The translations under genes and the position numbers were made by a program. A stretch of 64,000 nucleotides of DNA, from NCBI GenBank assembly GCA_013396915.1, contig VWZL01002212.1, positions 489,182 to 553,181 of the forward strand, written 5' to 3'. The stretch is from Stercorarius parasiticus. Its lineage: Eukaryota > Chordata > Aves > Charadriiformes > Stercorariidae. Every line of letters starts with the position of its first letter. The first letter of the stretch is position 1. This document shows positions 24,473 to 38,400 of this stretch, one piece after another. The notes beneath the pieces are model-generated. The model ran no database searches. It was not told the origin of the DNA and saw only the letters and a program-made list of their open reading frames with translations.

Positions 24473-26838
24473 GATTAGAGCAATAAGTATTGTTCCGGTT
24501 TTAGTAAATCAACAAAGTGATTTCTTTAAAACTCAAGCTAACAGCATGTACCCTGTGTAAGCGTAGACCATATTTTTTAGAAGCAAGCTCTGTTTCTAAA
24601 GGAACTGAGTGTCCGCAAGAGGGAGATGAGAAAATAGCCAGTCTGATTTGATTGGGAATCTCGAACATGTTTTGCAATCTCTAGTGGCCTAAGAATTAAA
24701 AGCCAGGATCTGTCCTTTGAGGAAGCTGACAATACTGGATCCATCAGTGGGTCCAGCAGGACCAAGGGATAGGTTGGCAAACCTGAAAGCAATTTGGCTT
24801 TCTTCCACCTCACTCTACCACTATTTTTAAGGTAATGCATCACGATAGAATTTAAAAGATTTCATCCCTGCTTTGCATCTTTGAGTAAACCAAAGACAGT
24901 TTCACCAGCACTTTCTGCAGGTATGATTTTTTCAAGGATTTAATGTAGTGTCCTGTAGTGTCGCTGTCTTTTGATACCTGTGGTAATTTAAGTACAGCCT
25001 TTAACGCAGCCTTTACAAAGGTTTCAGAAGAACTTATTCTTTGAGACAGCACTCATATACAAAGAGAGATAAAGCATTGTATGCCCAGATTAAGTTTCTT
25101 CCTTTTCTTAAGAATGTTGTCTGTGATTTGGACTGCAGACGATACTGGTTCCAGGATAATGCTGAACTTTGTAAAACTGCACGCTAATGCGGGATGCTCT
25201 GAATACTGACAGACAGCTCCCCGCTGTGAGATTTGTCAGCACCCTGATTGTTACCGCTATGAGCATGGCACAGCCATAAAGTATACTGGATGCTGCCTTT
25301 CCAATTGCTTTGGTGCTACCAAAATGGGTCACTTCTGTCTCATTCAGAAATGACTAAAGAGAATCAATCTTTCTTAAATGTCTTTTTGGTTTTATCAGGT
25401 TTCAGAGTTGCTTCCTTCCTGGACTTCAGTCTGGAAAACTAGGTTTGCTCTGGACAATAGTCAACTCGTTGCACCAAAGAGTTCTGATGTGAATGGACGA
25501 TTGCCAAGGTTAAAGCAGTCTCTGCTGTCAGATTTCACATTTTCAGTTCAGCACAGAGATGAGAAAGGACAAAAGAAAGTCACAGTTCAGGACTGAGTGT
25601 GTAGCCTGCCCCGTGTATAGTCTGCAAATTGTGCTTCAGATTTCCCCTCTGAAAAGAGACTCAGCTAAAAACATTTAAATTATTGGGTTTAAAGGTCTGT
25701 ATTTTACCTTTTTTTTGTATTCTAACAACGAATAACTTCTCTGAGTGTATTCGGACCGAATGAATACCACTTAAGAAATAGGACCAGTGAGTAAATTGGC
25801 AGACTTGAAAGCAATCCAGGGCAGGGGAGAACAGTTTGTTGCAAATTCTACTTACGGTCCCAAAGATTGGCATGTACCCTTTTTATATCTCCTGTACACT
25901 TGTACAAGAACTTTGAAAGGTTCGCTGCTGTTTGTTTCTTACGTACGTGAAGGATCAAATTAACTGTCATTCTTTGATCAAAATACAGAACTTGGAGTTG
26001 GGCCTTTTCCGCTGTAGAACTTGGCATTAATTCACCTGCCGTATTTATGATCCCAGCCCCTGGAAAAATACTTCAATCTTTTTGATGGAAAATGTGCATT
26101 ATACAAAAGTATTTGAAAAACAAGTTTTGCAATAAGTTTTAATGTTGAAAGTACACACATTAAGTACTCTACTGCTGTGCTTCCTATGAGGCTTACGCAA
26201 AACCAGCATGGCCATCTGCTGTGTTTTAAGGTGCACCAACATTAATGTGTTAGATGAGGAGTATGCTTTTGGAGCAGATCTTCCACGTGTCCCTGTTTAC
26301 TGTGCTTTTTACGCAATACCCAGTGGTCTCAGAGTACGAGTCACATTCTTTTTGGGTAAAACTACAGATAACGGATGAAAGACGTGATCCGGGGCACAGC
26401 CAGTGTGCTGCGAACGCTAATGGGCAGTCTATCCCCAGGATCACAGGAGGGCTAGTCTGAAGTACACATCTCCAAAAAGTGTATGGAGGATGGCAGGCAC
26501 TGAGCTTCAGGTATTCTTCACTCCACCTGTAGTGCTATTGCAGTGGGCTATTTGTTAACCTAGACGGTCTTGTCACGCTCCAAACAACATGTTTTTCTTT
26601 GTAATTACCAGAGTTGTCAGACACGTCCAGATGTGTTGTTACAAGGGATCGCTATTGCAAGCTATCAAACTTCACTGTAGGAAAAAGGGAAAAAAAAATA
26701 TCATTCAGTGTGTTTCATTCCTTGTTTTACAAGCGTGCTTCAAAATGCTGGGCAGAAATTGCGTTGGTATGGTCTGTCTGAAGTGCTTTTATGTTATTCC
26801 TAAGGCTTTTACAGTCTTTTTCTGTTATTGGACTGTCA

Positions 26839-26878
26839 CAGTGTATTGAAAAACACTGTATCAGTGTATTGAAAAACA
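26839..26878. repeat. Short tandem duplication, 23-bp period
   Basis: The 17-bp word CAGTGTATTGAAAAACA occurs at 26839-26855 and again at 26862-26878. It lies directly before the microsatellite and probably arose by replication slippage. Confidence 0.8.
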
Positions 26879-26880
26879 TG

Positions 26881-27013
26881 TAGAGACACACACACATCTA
26901 AGTATAGCCATATCTCTATATATGATGTATATAGGTATGTATATACATATACACACACATCAGATGTGTATATATATATACACACATACATATATACATA
27001 CATGCATCTGATG
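26881..27013. repeat. Compound CA/TA microsatellite with inverted arms
   Basis: Alternating purine-pyrimidine runs of (CA)n, (TA)n and (CATA)n type fill most of this stretch. CATCAGATG at 26958-26966 and its exact reverse complement at 27005-27013 enclose the central run, so the region could extrude a hairpin or form Z-DNA. It is untranslated. Confidence 0.85.
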
Positions 27014-27779
27014 CACTCTTCCCTTCAGAACATAGTACGTTTCTGTACTCGATGAAACACTGAAGGTTAAGTGTTGGCTGAGGCTCCCCGCCAGACCTCT
27101 GCCATGCAGCGCAACTGGTTTGTGTTTGAAGAGCTGGAAAAACAACTTATAGAGAGGAAACAGCCTCACTGATTTCAGTGAGGCCAGAATTTCACCTGAA
27201 CTTGTAAAGGAAGACAAAGAAGGTTCTCTGTTAAGCACGCAACACCACTGCCTAGAGGTATTTAATGACGGAGTGAGAGTTAGTTCCCAGCTCATACAAA
27301 TTCTACTTACACAATGGTACGTATATCATCGCCAGTAATAGCATCATACCACGTATTGAAATGTTACAAAATGTGGCTTAGTATGACCAGTTCAACTAAA
27401 TCATGTTTTCTTTTGAAACAGCGGTTTGGGCCATTTTCCCAATTTTGAGTACTGGGGACCTCAAGCCGGCACATTACAACTGGTTCCCTCACAGACAGCC
27501 ACCCCTCTGAAGAAACAAACTTCAGCCAAACTAGATGGTATATGAACAATTCTTTTTAAGAAACTTAACAGTTCTAGAGATACGACCTCAGACTTTTTGA
27601 TGCACTGCTACCTCACTGACAATGGTCACTTTCTAACACAAATAGAGAGAGTAATAAACTTCAAAATTAGTGTTAATCATTTCCTCAGCTTTGATATGAG
27701 ATTTTGGTTGACTGCTAAGTATAGAGATTGAGTAGGCAAGCAATAAACAATGATTTCAAAGATGTTTTTACAACAATGT

Positions 27780-27785
27780 TTTATT
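27780..27785 (-). terminator. Candidate distal RPRD1A poly(A) signal
   Basis: TTTATT on the + strand is AATAAA on the minus strand. It is the most distal clear signal before the spacer. The lower-coordinate side, which is downstream on the minus strand, carries a moderately T/G-containing stretch. Confidence 0.4.
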
Positions 27786-29024
27786 CTATTAAATATGAAA
27801 GAGCGTACATACAGGTGTTATTCTGAGGACATAAATTACACAAGGATTACACTGTCAGAAAAGCACAATAATGAAACATCTTTACATTTCAAACTTTTCT
27901 TGTTAGCTTTTAACAAATGAGTCTATTTCCATTGCAAACAAGTAACGAGTGCTATTGAACTTTGCAAATTCCCACAAAAACATCATGCTTAGTAGGATAC
28001 TTTAAATATTGTAAAGATGAAATCAGAAATAGATTTCTAAATAACAAGATGGAAGAGATTTACTACTTAATCAAGATAAATGACACACTGAAATAGGAGC
28101 CGAGACAAAATTGGTCATTCATTAAAAAAAAATTCCACTTCAGACACTACATTTGAATTGGCTTTCTTCACTTGCAGGAATAGTCACTGTGATCATATGC
28201 ACAAGTAATGAGCAGAACTGGCCCTAAGTATTTATAAATGTAACCATCAAATTTTAGACATGCTGGTTTTCTAGTTCCCTAATTTTTCCACTGAAAAAAA
28301 CCCCCACACCCATGAATCCATTATTTCCTTACGTGCCAAAAGGCTGAAATCCAGCTCTTCTGCTGAGGGCCAATCAAGCCTCCTATGTCTGATTTCCATG
28401 TCTTCCATGGTCATCTGTGCAGGGGGCTACTGCATCCTATGTACGTATTTTGGGTCAGCATTGAAGCACCAGAGCAAGTTACCACTGACTTGTGAGAGCA
28501 GTGTTAGTCTGTGGAAGTCCGAACACATTGTCCTTCTAAATTTTAGGTAAACAGGAATGTCATTTTATCATAACAAAAGCTCTCAGTTCAACATTCAGCA
28601 GACTACTCAGACAAAATACGTACTAAGGATGTAGTTTGGGTTGTGCTGCTAGGGATTAACTGAGGTGTTTTAATATATTAATACAAACATTAACGGAGTG
28701 AAACAGACAGGCTAATGTTACTGCAGGCTGTAGTTTAATTTTCAAAAGGAGTAATGAAACACTCTAAGAATGGTAATTTTTGTAACTAAGGACTACACAT
28801 TTATTTTTAAAACCACAGACGTGGAGTAATATTCCTGATATCTTTCAAAACATTCAGCAAAAACACAGCTTGAGCCTGCAAACACTAGAATATACAAGCA
28901 GTCCCAGTGACCTCCAAGGTAAGCATCCTCGTATGGCAAAGAATTGCAGGTTTGTCTTTGCTTTTTTCAGAGAACGCTCAATAAAAGTGCAATACAGTGA
29001 AGCAAATCATCTAATTCTTATACT

Positions 29025-29030
29025 TTTATT
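29025..29030 (-). terminator. Candidate proximal RPRD1A poly(A) signal
   Basis: A second minus-strand AATAAA about 3.3 kb after the stop codon. Its use would give a shorter 3' UTR. No evidence in the sequence favours one site over the other. Confidence 0.3.
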
Positions 29031-32000
29031 GTTAGATGAAAATTGTTCAGATATTTTATAATTGTGCCTTTTGTAGGGTGGGCATTCTGGTTTGAGTCGA
29101 GTCGGACCACGTTAGAAGAGACGGGCAGGGTACGCCCACACATTTTCTTTCCCAGGGTGGTAACGCCCCAAAGCAATTCTGTGGTATAATCCCATCTACA
29201 GCTAAAACATTGTGCCGCCCAGCTTCTCGCTGTTATTTCTGTTTTGACAGGAGTTGACATTTGTTTTGCTTTTCATTTCCACCCAGGCATGTTCTCCCTT
29301 TCAGCTCCTAGGCACCCTTCCTTTCCCCACCCAGACTCTTTTCTTCCTGAGATGTCGTCAGAAGTACCTACATTAAGCTTTGGAACCTGAGAATTTGGAG
29401 GTATTTTTTGATACTACAGGGCTGCATTTGTATCGCACCACGTTATCTCCTGCTATACTATTACAGTTGCAATATAAATCTCCTAACTAGTTGATACCTG
29501 ATGCCTTTCCCATATAAATAAAAAACCACGTACCATTCAGCCACTAAAATATGACAGTTGCTAGAAGAGTGACCTTTACCTTCCTCAAGTCCTCTTCCCC
29601 AAACAAATGTTGAGGGATCATTTCCAAAAGCCCAGCTACGAAATATTCCTCGAAGTAAGCAATTTCACAGTAAAAAAAAGAAAAATATATCCAGAAAATA
29701 GCACTCTCTCAAAATTAAAACTTATATACATCAAGAAGTTGTTGAGGTTTTTCCCCATTCTTTTATCAGTTCTACATTACCTGTAGATAAGCAACATTAT
29801 CACTCAGAGTTATGAATAGGAAAAACAAGCCTAGTGAAGTAAGTCTCGTGTCTTTTTTAATACCCTTGAGAGATCAAGGTAATTCAGCCTTCAACTTTAT
29901 TATTATAATTATTTTTAGTTAAGGTAGCAAAAGACGGTTTAAGCTTAATTCCCTACGGTTTTGAGTATCCAAGACTTAGATCCTTCAATGTACTCTAAAC
30001 AAGCCATGCTGCTGCACTTACAGTCACCTAAATTAAGTTTACCATGGATGAGATTCAACTGTGAACTCTCTATTTATCCTTCTTGTTCTTTGAATTGTTT
30101 TATAATTCTCAATAGATTAATCTGTTTTAATATTTATGGTGCTATCCTTTAGCAAGACTGAGCTTTAAATACAACTGTAATGCACATACATGTATATATA
30201 TGAATTTATGAGCTGAGCTTAACATGCTAGAACAGAAATATTTAAAACATTAAAATTGTAACTGAACGCTCATTTTCTTATCAAGAATCTATGCTGAAAA
30301 GATGCCAATGAGTGCTATTTAATTTTGCATATTAGACTTAAACTAAAGAAACACTCCTCTATTCATTACAGTTAGCTCTTTATTCCTATGGAGTGGAAAA
30401 TTGCCACTTAAAACTTACAAATCTTTGGACAGCTAGTGAGCTCTGATGAACTATTTTCAGCATTTCTATCTGTCAGTCAGAATTTTTGACGAAATTAGTA
30501 TTCTACATTCATGCTATGGAATGCTATGTCAACAGCTGTATTTTTACCTTTTGGGTTTTTTCCTCTACTTAACTGAGGTCTAATTCATGGCAACTTCCGT
30601 GAGAAAAGATAATTGGACTGGGATGCTTATGTCCAAGTGTATCTATTTTAAAGAGAAAGATTATTCTCCATTCACATCCAACAACTATTCCAGAGATTAG
30701 TCTTGTAGAAGTCAATAACAAGTGACAGATCACTATCTTCAACAATTTCACTCCAGGACTATTTTGAATTGTTGTGGTTTTTGAAAAGGAAGAATAGATT
30801 TTTTAAAAAAAAATTCGCTTTCATGTGAGAAGGAGTGTTAAACTTGCAAACTGTGAACTTAACTGATGCAAAACAACACCTGACAAGTGCAAGCCCATGA
30901 ACAAAATGCTAGCATTAAATACTCCGACGATATATCGAACTCAAACACAAGCACAGATTGTTAAAGTCACCTAAATGCCAAAGGTACAGACAGGCATTTT
31001 TTAAATCACTCCTTGACAATTACTTGCCTAATTCCTATTGACTCAAAAGCCTAAACTTTCTGGCAATCTCCTGGATGCCTGTCTGTATCTTTAGGTTTTT
31101 AAGTGAACCTAAAAGCTGGTGCGTAGTCTGGTAAAAAAGAATTTTCACAAATTCAGCTACCTGCAGACAAATACCACATTTGTGCCATGCAAAGGACTTC
31201 TTTTTAAAAACAGACATTTGGCAATAATTTTCTGCAGTTTAACTTATACACAGGCCTGACCTGTCTCCTCCTGTTCTGTGAGAAAAGACAATCAAGATCT
31301 AGAAACGTTTGCTGGAGTGGGTGGGGGGCTGGAATCCCATGCTGGCCTCTGGGGTTTCTCAGTGGAAGAGGCTGTACAGCACGGCTGTGTCATCGTGTTG
31401 TTGCATGGATGGATGGGACATAGCATTGTCAAATTTTAATAATGGACATTTAACAACTGGGACAGTTTAGAGAATGACCTTTGAATTTAATTGAAGCTGT
31501 AAAATGGCTTCACATTTCTGGGATTAACCTTTTTAGATGGAGACAGATATTCCAGAAAGGGATTAGAGTACATATGAATGGTGTCTCAATTTAGAAACTA
31601 AGCAGCTGTAAAAAGTAAGTTACAATTCTGAAACACAATTAAACTGGTCAATTGTATAGTTTCTTATGCTGAATTTCAAATGATAATGAAATATTGCAAT
31701 ATTTTGAGTCATTTCAATATCTGCTCAGTGTAACATGATTTATCTTTTCCAATACAAAACTGGTTGCTAGCATTTACTTCAAAAAACTCACTTGACTTGT
31801 TTTGGGAGTGGGCAATTTAAATGTAATGGACAGTAAGATCACTTTTAACTTTGCATTAAATCGCATCAACCTTCTTGCAAATATAAGCTTGTGATTTCCA
31901 CATTTCACTCCCTCACTAGCAACTGAAATGTCTTGAGTTAGAAGTATGCACTGATTATATGTTGACTTACATTAAATATAGGGTACATAAGAAAAATCTT

Positions 32001-32290
32001 AGCATGTTTTTTTACAGGGCACCCAACTAAAATCTTTACAAAAGATAAGATAATTATCCATTCTTCAATGTAATACACACAGATGCCACTTCTATAAATG
32101 TACCCTTATGTTCACTCGCCAATAAAATAGTAAACAAATCAACTTTTTAAACCATTTTCTATAAATTATTAGAGTATTTTTACTGACACTCTCCAACAAT
32201 ATACAAAAATAATACTACAAGAGTACCAATCAGTCTGACCTACCCCTCATTTCACAGAAAAGTAGAGGTTATGGAAGGATGTTCTTGTAA

Positions 32291-32440
32291 TCAGTCATCA
32301 CTGTAGATGTCTCCCGCAAACGGTAGGTGTACATGGCTGCCCGTGACATTGGGAAGTCGAGAGAGATCAGGCAGGTTCTGGATGCGTGACCTGAGTTCTT
32401 TCCGTACTTGGGACACTCTGGCTAGCTTGCGTTTGTACTC
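32291..32440 (-). CDS. RPRD1A: RPRD1A exon 7, last coding exon
   Basis: 150 bp: 49 codons and TGA (32291-32293). It begins [16 protein letters not shown], the end of the coiled coil, followed by the [17 protein letters not shown] tail and an acidic end. The acceptor is a minus-strand CAG at 32441-32443. Differences from human are conservative (for example Met to Val and Glu to Asp near the end). Confidence 0.96.
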   Translation of the reverse strand, partial: EYKRKLARVSQVRKELRSRIQNLPDLSRLPNVTGSHVHLPFAGDIYSDD

Positions 32441-35400
32441 CTGTAATGCAGAAGAATTCAACATGAGACTCTTGCTAATACCACCCCTACTAGTTATTGC
32501 ACTTGACATTTTCTAAAGAAAATATTCCTTCTGTGAGTTAGATGAGTAAACAACCTTTAAAAGGCGAGAACCCAGTGAACTGGGTATTCTGGAGGCAGAG
32601 GCATCAGCTCTAGCATTTTCTCAGCATCTGACTTCAGAAGCATAGCCATGGGATTTTTTTGCTTTGAATGGTAAGTACCTAAATGCTAAACAAGGAAGAC
32701 AATCCCAGTTAACACTTTCCATATGACTAGTAGAATGGCATTATTCTTAGAAACTGTATTAAGCATAATCGATGCACATACTCTACTATCACTCCCAGAG
32801 TACAGGAGGTTAAACTTACTGATGTCAAAGAAGTTACTTTCAGCTCATACTGAAGAAAGAATAAAAAACAACCAAATAGCACCTAACCAGGCCTGTTGAT
32901 CTGCCTCACCAAGCTGACCAGTCATAAGTATTTTGCATTAATTTTTATAATAAAAACCATATTGCATCAGTACATTTATGGATCTAACCCTGAGTTTTCA
33001 GAAAGTTTTTGAATTGGGGACTTAGGATTTCACATTGTGTTGGAATACAGGTCAAACCATTCATAATTCATATATTTAATGATTATGAGGCACTTTCCAC
33101 ATGAAACAACGTTATACAAGATAATGTATTTAACACGGTAAATTAGTCCTCTAGAATATTGTTAGTGCTCACCTATTAAGAATACAAGACACAATGGAGA
33201 AGAATACCAGCTTGTATAAAATGAAAACAGTTATTGCAAAATGTAGGAAGATCAAGGTACAATTTAAAAGAATATTTACACTCCAGAAACTTGGAAACAT
33301 TTCTTTGGAGAGCAGAAGAGACTAAGCATTAGCAGGCAAAGTGTCGCTTCATAAAAATATACTTTAATTCACAACAGATCAAATGCAAATGCTTTCTAGT
33401 GCAGCTGCAGGTTTTGCTGCAGCCTGGGAATGGCTGGAAATAACAAGAAATAGTTAACCTACACACAGATAACCAAGATCTCATGATTATAACCACTTCC
33501 TAAATAATAGTGGGGAAAAAAACCCATCATCATCCTGTGAAAGTGCCAAATGCAAACACTTGAAAGTTCCAGCAAGTATAGAAACACTGTGCAAATTTCT
33601 ATAAAAGATAACAATCATGCCACTTACAAGGTCTAAACATAATGTTAAACGTTTTTCTATACTGTTAATAGCAAGGAGGAAAAAGGAAGGCCAATGAAAA
33701 GACCTTTTGGTAGTAGAACCCAATACAGTAGTACTAATGTTAAATACCTGGGGCATGATCAAGATTATTGGACAAGGTCCAACACACATAAAAACAAAGT
33801 TTGTGACTATTAGCGGCAGTGTGGCCTTTCACCAAGGGCAGTAAAAGAACCACAAGAAATCTTAAATTCTTAATGAGAAGGTAATGCATAACTAAAATAA
33901 TAATAACAATTAAATCTTTACATAGAAAGTGTCGCTGAATTAGGATCATCAATTCCTTGATATCATTTATATTTAAAAAATAAATATTACATAGAGCTCA
34001 GAGTCTTAGGAGATACTAAACACAGCGAAAATATTACAGATGCCTAGTCAGCAGAACTGTAAACACTTGGTGATGGTACAGAGGGCAAAGCAGCGTTCCT
34101 TTTATAATACAGATGACCAAAAAAGTCTGACAACTGTGTCTTTTGGTCCTAGGAAAACTGTCACTTGCTCAAACTTGCCAAAAACATTCTCTCTGGCGCA
34201 AGTGACTTCAGGACGTAGCTATGGAAATGAAGGACTGTGTCCTGATACTATATCCTTACAGTAATGCCCAAAGGCCAAAAATACTTTACTGTTTCATATC
34301 TAATTTACAGCAGTGTCCAGAGGCCCCAGTGAGCTGATTCTGTGCAAGAGTCATGGTCCTTTGCGAGCATGTAAAAAGCCAATAACAGAATACTTTTTGC
34401 CCTTTTCATTATTTATTTTAGCCCAGATTGCAGAGATACACTCCTGACTATTATTTTAGGGAATAGATTTTAATGTCAGAGGAAAAGATGGGTTTCACTG
34501 TTTAGTAAAATAAACAATTTGGCAATATACAGAACACTAGTTAACCAGAATCGGTATTTTCTGAAGCAGGATGGCTGCAGGTTGAGCATTGGGCAATGAG
34601 GGCTTTGATCAAGCTTGAAGGCAGGAGACCTGGCCTCCGTTGTGAAAGACGTACTGCTGTACAGAACAGGCTGAGCAGAACTGTAAGCAGAACAAAAACA
34701 CTCAAAAGGCCCAAAATTAGTAAAAAAAACCCAACTATAAAATCATTCCAGCAATTAATTCTTGTAAATGGTGTTTGAAACAGCTGAATCCTGACTAATT
34801 TCATTCTCTGTCAATGAAGAACGTGAAGCAGCAAATCAGCATCCTTTCAAAGCGTGATGCTAGGCAAATACACACAGATCACAATTAGCAGCTATATTCT
34901 CTCAAGACTTTACTCCAAAACCTGAAATGTGCCTTAAATTAGATTGCTAGTCGCTTGACTCCATTAAAATTCCCTTTAGCTGATAATAAATCATTTCCAT
35001 AGCAACATCACGTTTCTGACATCCAGCATTTTCCATATAAATTTTGCCTGGCGCTTGCTGACTAGTGAATATCAGCTTGATCAATATTACTGACAGTAGG
35101 TTCCTTTTTCTCACTAAGGAAAATGCTCTCAAAAATTCGGTCTCCCATATAATAGTCTTCTTCCTCTCGCCAACGCCTTTAGTATAACGCACACTCTCAG
35201 GGAGTCAAAACTCATTCCTTGTGCCTTCTTAGAAATAGAGACCTCTGAGAAGGTTCGCTCAAGGTTTTTACTATAACACTAGGGTAGATAAAAAATTACA
35301 TAAAGTTTTATAGTTCATTGTATTATTGATGCAGTATAAGCTACAAAGTGCAATTTTAATACCATTTTGGTAATCCAAAGCCTATGAGATCTGCAACTAC

Positions 35401-38400
35401 AGGTTAGATGGCCATGACTATCCTCCCCCACAAGTAGAAATATTATTCGCCTTATCCAGAGCACCTCATTTTCCACAACACTCTCAAAACCATTCTAGAA
35501 ATCACTGGAAATGTCTAGTTTTCATGACTGGTAAGCAAGTTCAACAGAGGGCTGATTTTCAAGTACAGTGACTTAGCAGTTTTGAGGTACTTTCAAAAGG
35601 GCTGCTTTTCACAGTTTGATTCTATTTAAAATCACTAGTCACTTCTGAAAGAGTTTGCTTATATATTTTTAAGGCTGCTAATATAGTCCTGGCATTACCT
35701 AAGTAGTCCTGGACTGCTAGAATACAAGTATCAAGTACTTATTATCAACAATACTCGTTACATGTACAGCCTTTATCATTTTATCATAATAGCATGCACA
35801 TGTACCTACAACCTTTTTCCTCAGTGTCTATGTATGTTGAGAGTGTGACTGACTTAAAGCAGAGGAGTGGGAATGGGGATATCTAGCTGTCATTTCTAAT
35901 ATTGTTGCTCCATTAGAAATGCTGTATACCATACACCCGAGTAACAATTTACCTGTATTGTTGACACTTATTGCAGAAATCCTCATGGAGAATTTCTATT
36001 TCATTTTCATTACGTTGATTTAAGATATACTTCAAATTACCCCTTTGTAAATGAGGCAAGATTGAAGCTATTTACTTAAAACAGTCAAGGACATGCAGAA
36101 GTATGATGTTTACTTTTGCTACACTGAACATAATTTGCATTGCTTGCTACCTATGGAGAACCTTACTCTTGGGATATATAGGCAACCTGATGTACGGAAT
36201 TAAAGTCTCTTCAATTTCTTCAGCGGTCTAATACTACTTTCAAGCAATAATTTTTTGTACTTCCAGTCATAAAAGAAGGTTTATGAGATAATTAGAAGAA
36301 CTTATTTTGCTTTAGAATCCCACTGATTACTACAGTTTCCATTTCTTGACAGTGCAGAATATGGCTATTTTGTGAAAGCAATGCTAACAACATATGGATT
36401 CCACACCTAGATTAATAGTAATTATTTATCAAATAAGTACCAGACAAAAAAGCCAAATAATTTTTGATTAGACACTACAACCATCATGAATAACAAAAAT
36501 GGGGGCAGGCCAAACAGGCTGTGCACTGCAGAGAATATTTTCCCTTCCAACTGAAATAGATCTTAATATAGAGTTTCTGCAATTACTGTAGAGAGGTGCT
36601 ACAGCTAAAACAACTTGGAACTTCACGGATGTGCTTTCCCTTTACAACATTAATATGACTTTGAACCCTTATCTGATCACTAAGGCTACAACATGCATAA
36701 AAATACAGCACAGCAGAAAATGCATAGCAAAGCAAAAGAAACAAAGTCTGATTCCAAAGCAAGAATAAAAAGTTTGCAGAAAACACAAATATTTAATCTG
36801 CACCCTTATTAGCTACAGATAGAAAGGTAAGGTGGAAATCAATATTCTCAATACAGAAAAACAAAACCCAAAGGCCTTAAAAGACTTTCAAGGTGTTGAG
36901 AGCTTGTGTGTATATCAGCATGCGCGGCCTGTACATACATCCTATTTAAAACTGAGATATCTGACTTTCTAGGTCTGCTCCAACCTTCTCATTTCAGGTG
37001 CAGATGTCAGAGCTGTGTCACAGAGCCAAGGCTTCTAACGTGCTGTATCCAACAGCACAGAAACCACTGGAAATCTTCAAAGGCTCAGACAAAGGCAACT
37101 GGCATGTGGTACCCCAATATCTACACTTCGAAGTTCAGAAACATAGTATTTGTTTATAGACCACCTTGTTAAAATCTAATGCTTCACCCAGCCTGGGCAT
37201 TCTTCTGCAAGAAAGACTGACAACTAGGCTTGGAGGAGCCAGATAAGCCTCACTATCACTCTAGAAAACAGATGAGCAGGGTTAAGTTTTGTGCTGCCCT
37301 TAAAGATTTGGCTAAAATATCAGAGACTCCTCAGCTTGTCTGCAGAGGAAGCAACAGGAAACAATGAACTCAGAAGTTTGAAACCCACAAACTAGTGACC
37401 ATCTGGGGAAACCTTGGTTAAGTGATTTTGTCTACCACCGTTATGCTGTGGTACAGACAGGAATACACTGCAGATCTTCAAATCATAAATTCCCTGGTGC
37501 AGCAGCAGTAAACAGGAACAAAGCATTTTACCAGGACATTTCCCATCTGAAGGGTGATTATCAAAAATGTAAACTCCTTCACAATGGTCACAAACTCTTC
37601 TTCCCGTTCCTTGAAAATGCCGTTTCTTTGTCTAGCTCCTTCCAGCCTAAACCTTGGTCTCAAATCTCGTTCACCCCAGTCTTGACTCCTGGTTGCCATC
37701 TCTATTCATTGAACACTGTTCCTAGAACCAATCTCTTTGTCCAGCAAGGCTGTTCAATGCCTCTCAGACTCCCATCATGCCTGTATTCACATCCACTACA
37801 AACAGTCAGAACTGTTTTTTGCCTAACTGTTCCCATTTCCTTCCTTTCTGACTCCAAATCTGAATTCCTCCATCTCCAACCCTCATCTGCACTTATCACT
37901 TTGTCTATAGTTTTGGCTGCATCTGGTTCCAGTCCCACCTATTTCTCCCTAGTCCTGTACTCAGTCTGTTCCTGCTCTTTGCCTATATAAGATCTCCACC
38001 AGATCTCTCTATCACCTCACACCAGTTTTTGCTTCCATCCTTTTAGTCCAAAGGAATTCCAGTTCCTCCCATTTCAGTCCTACATGATGTTATGCTTTTC
38101 CCTTTCTTCTCAGCCAGCTGATCTTCTATTCTGTTCTTTAGTGTAATGTCTAGTCCTGGATCCCTTCTTAATCTCTGCAGCCTCTGGTGCCAAGTTCCAT
38201 GGGCACTTGTCCAAGTTCTGAATTAAAACCCATCAGCTTCCACCTCTTCATTACTTAGACTCATGGGAGCCATGGACAAGCCACCCACAGAAGAAATTCT
38301 CTGCTCTTACGTCAGGTGCTTGGTCCACGGTCAACCCAGAGAACAACTGTTTACAGTAGCAATTGCAGAAGTCTTTTTTAGCTCAAGCTGGAAAACTCTG

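Larger units (their letters stand above)
24491..27755. other. Spacer between the two convergent genes
   Basis: About 3.3 kb between the C18orf21 poly(A) site and the inferred 3' end of RPRD1A. Open frames of 60-88 codons occur on both strands (for example 24577-24843 -, 25108-25332 -, 25378-25596 +), but they overlap or abut in conflicting ways and match no family I recognise. A microsatellite lies at 26881-27013. Extended 3' UTRs of either gene could run into this spacer. Confidence 0.6.
27756..32290 (-). other. RPRD1A: RPRD1A 3' UTR (inferred)
   Basis: About 4.5 kb 3' of the RPRD1A stop codon on the minus strand with no competing gene. Several minus-strand AATAAA words occur (27780-27785 and 29025-29030 among them). 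Human RPRD1A also has a 3' UTR of several kilobases. The extent given assumes use of the most distal signal; shorter forms are likely too. RNA-seq coverage would decide. Confidence 0.5.

Noticed and set aside
37448..37990. 180-codon open frame on the + strand, the longest in the window
   Set aside because: It starts at GTG, not ATG. It lies in a C/T-rich patch that keeps stops rare in this frame, yields a Ser/Pro/Leu-rich peptide with no family resemblance, and lies antisense inside an intron.
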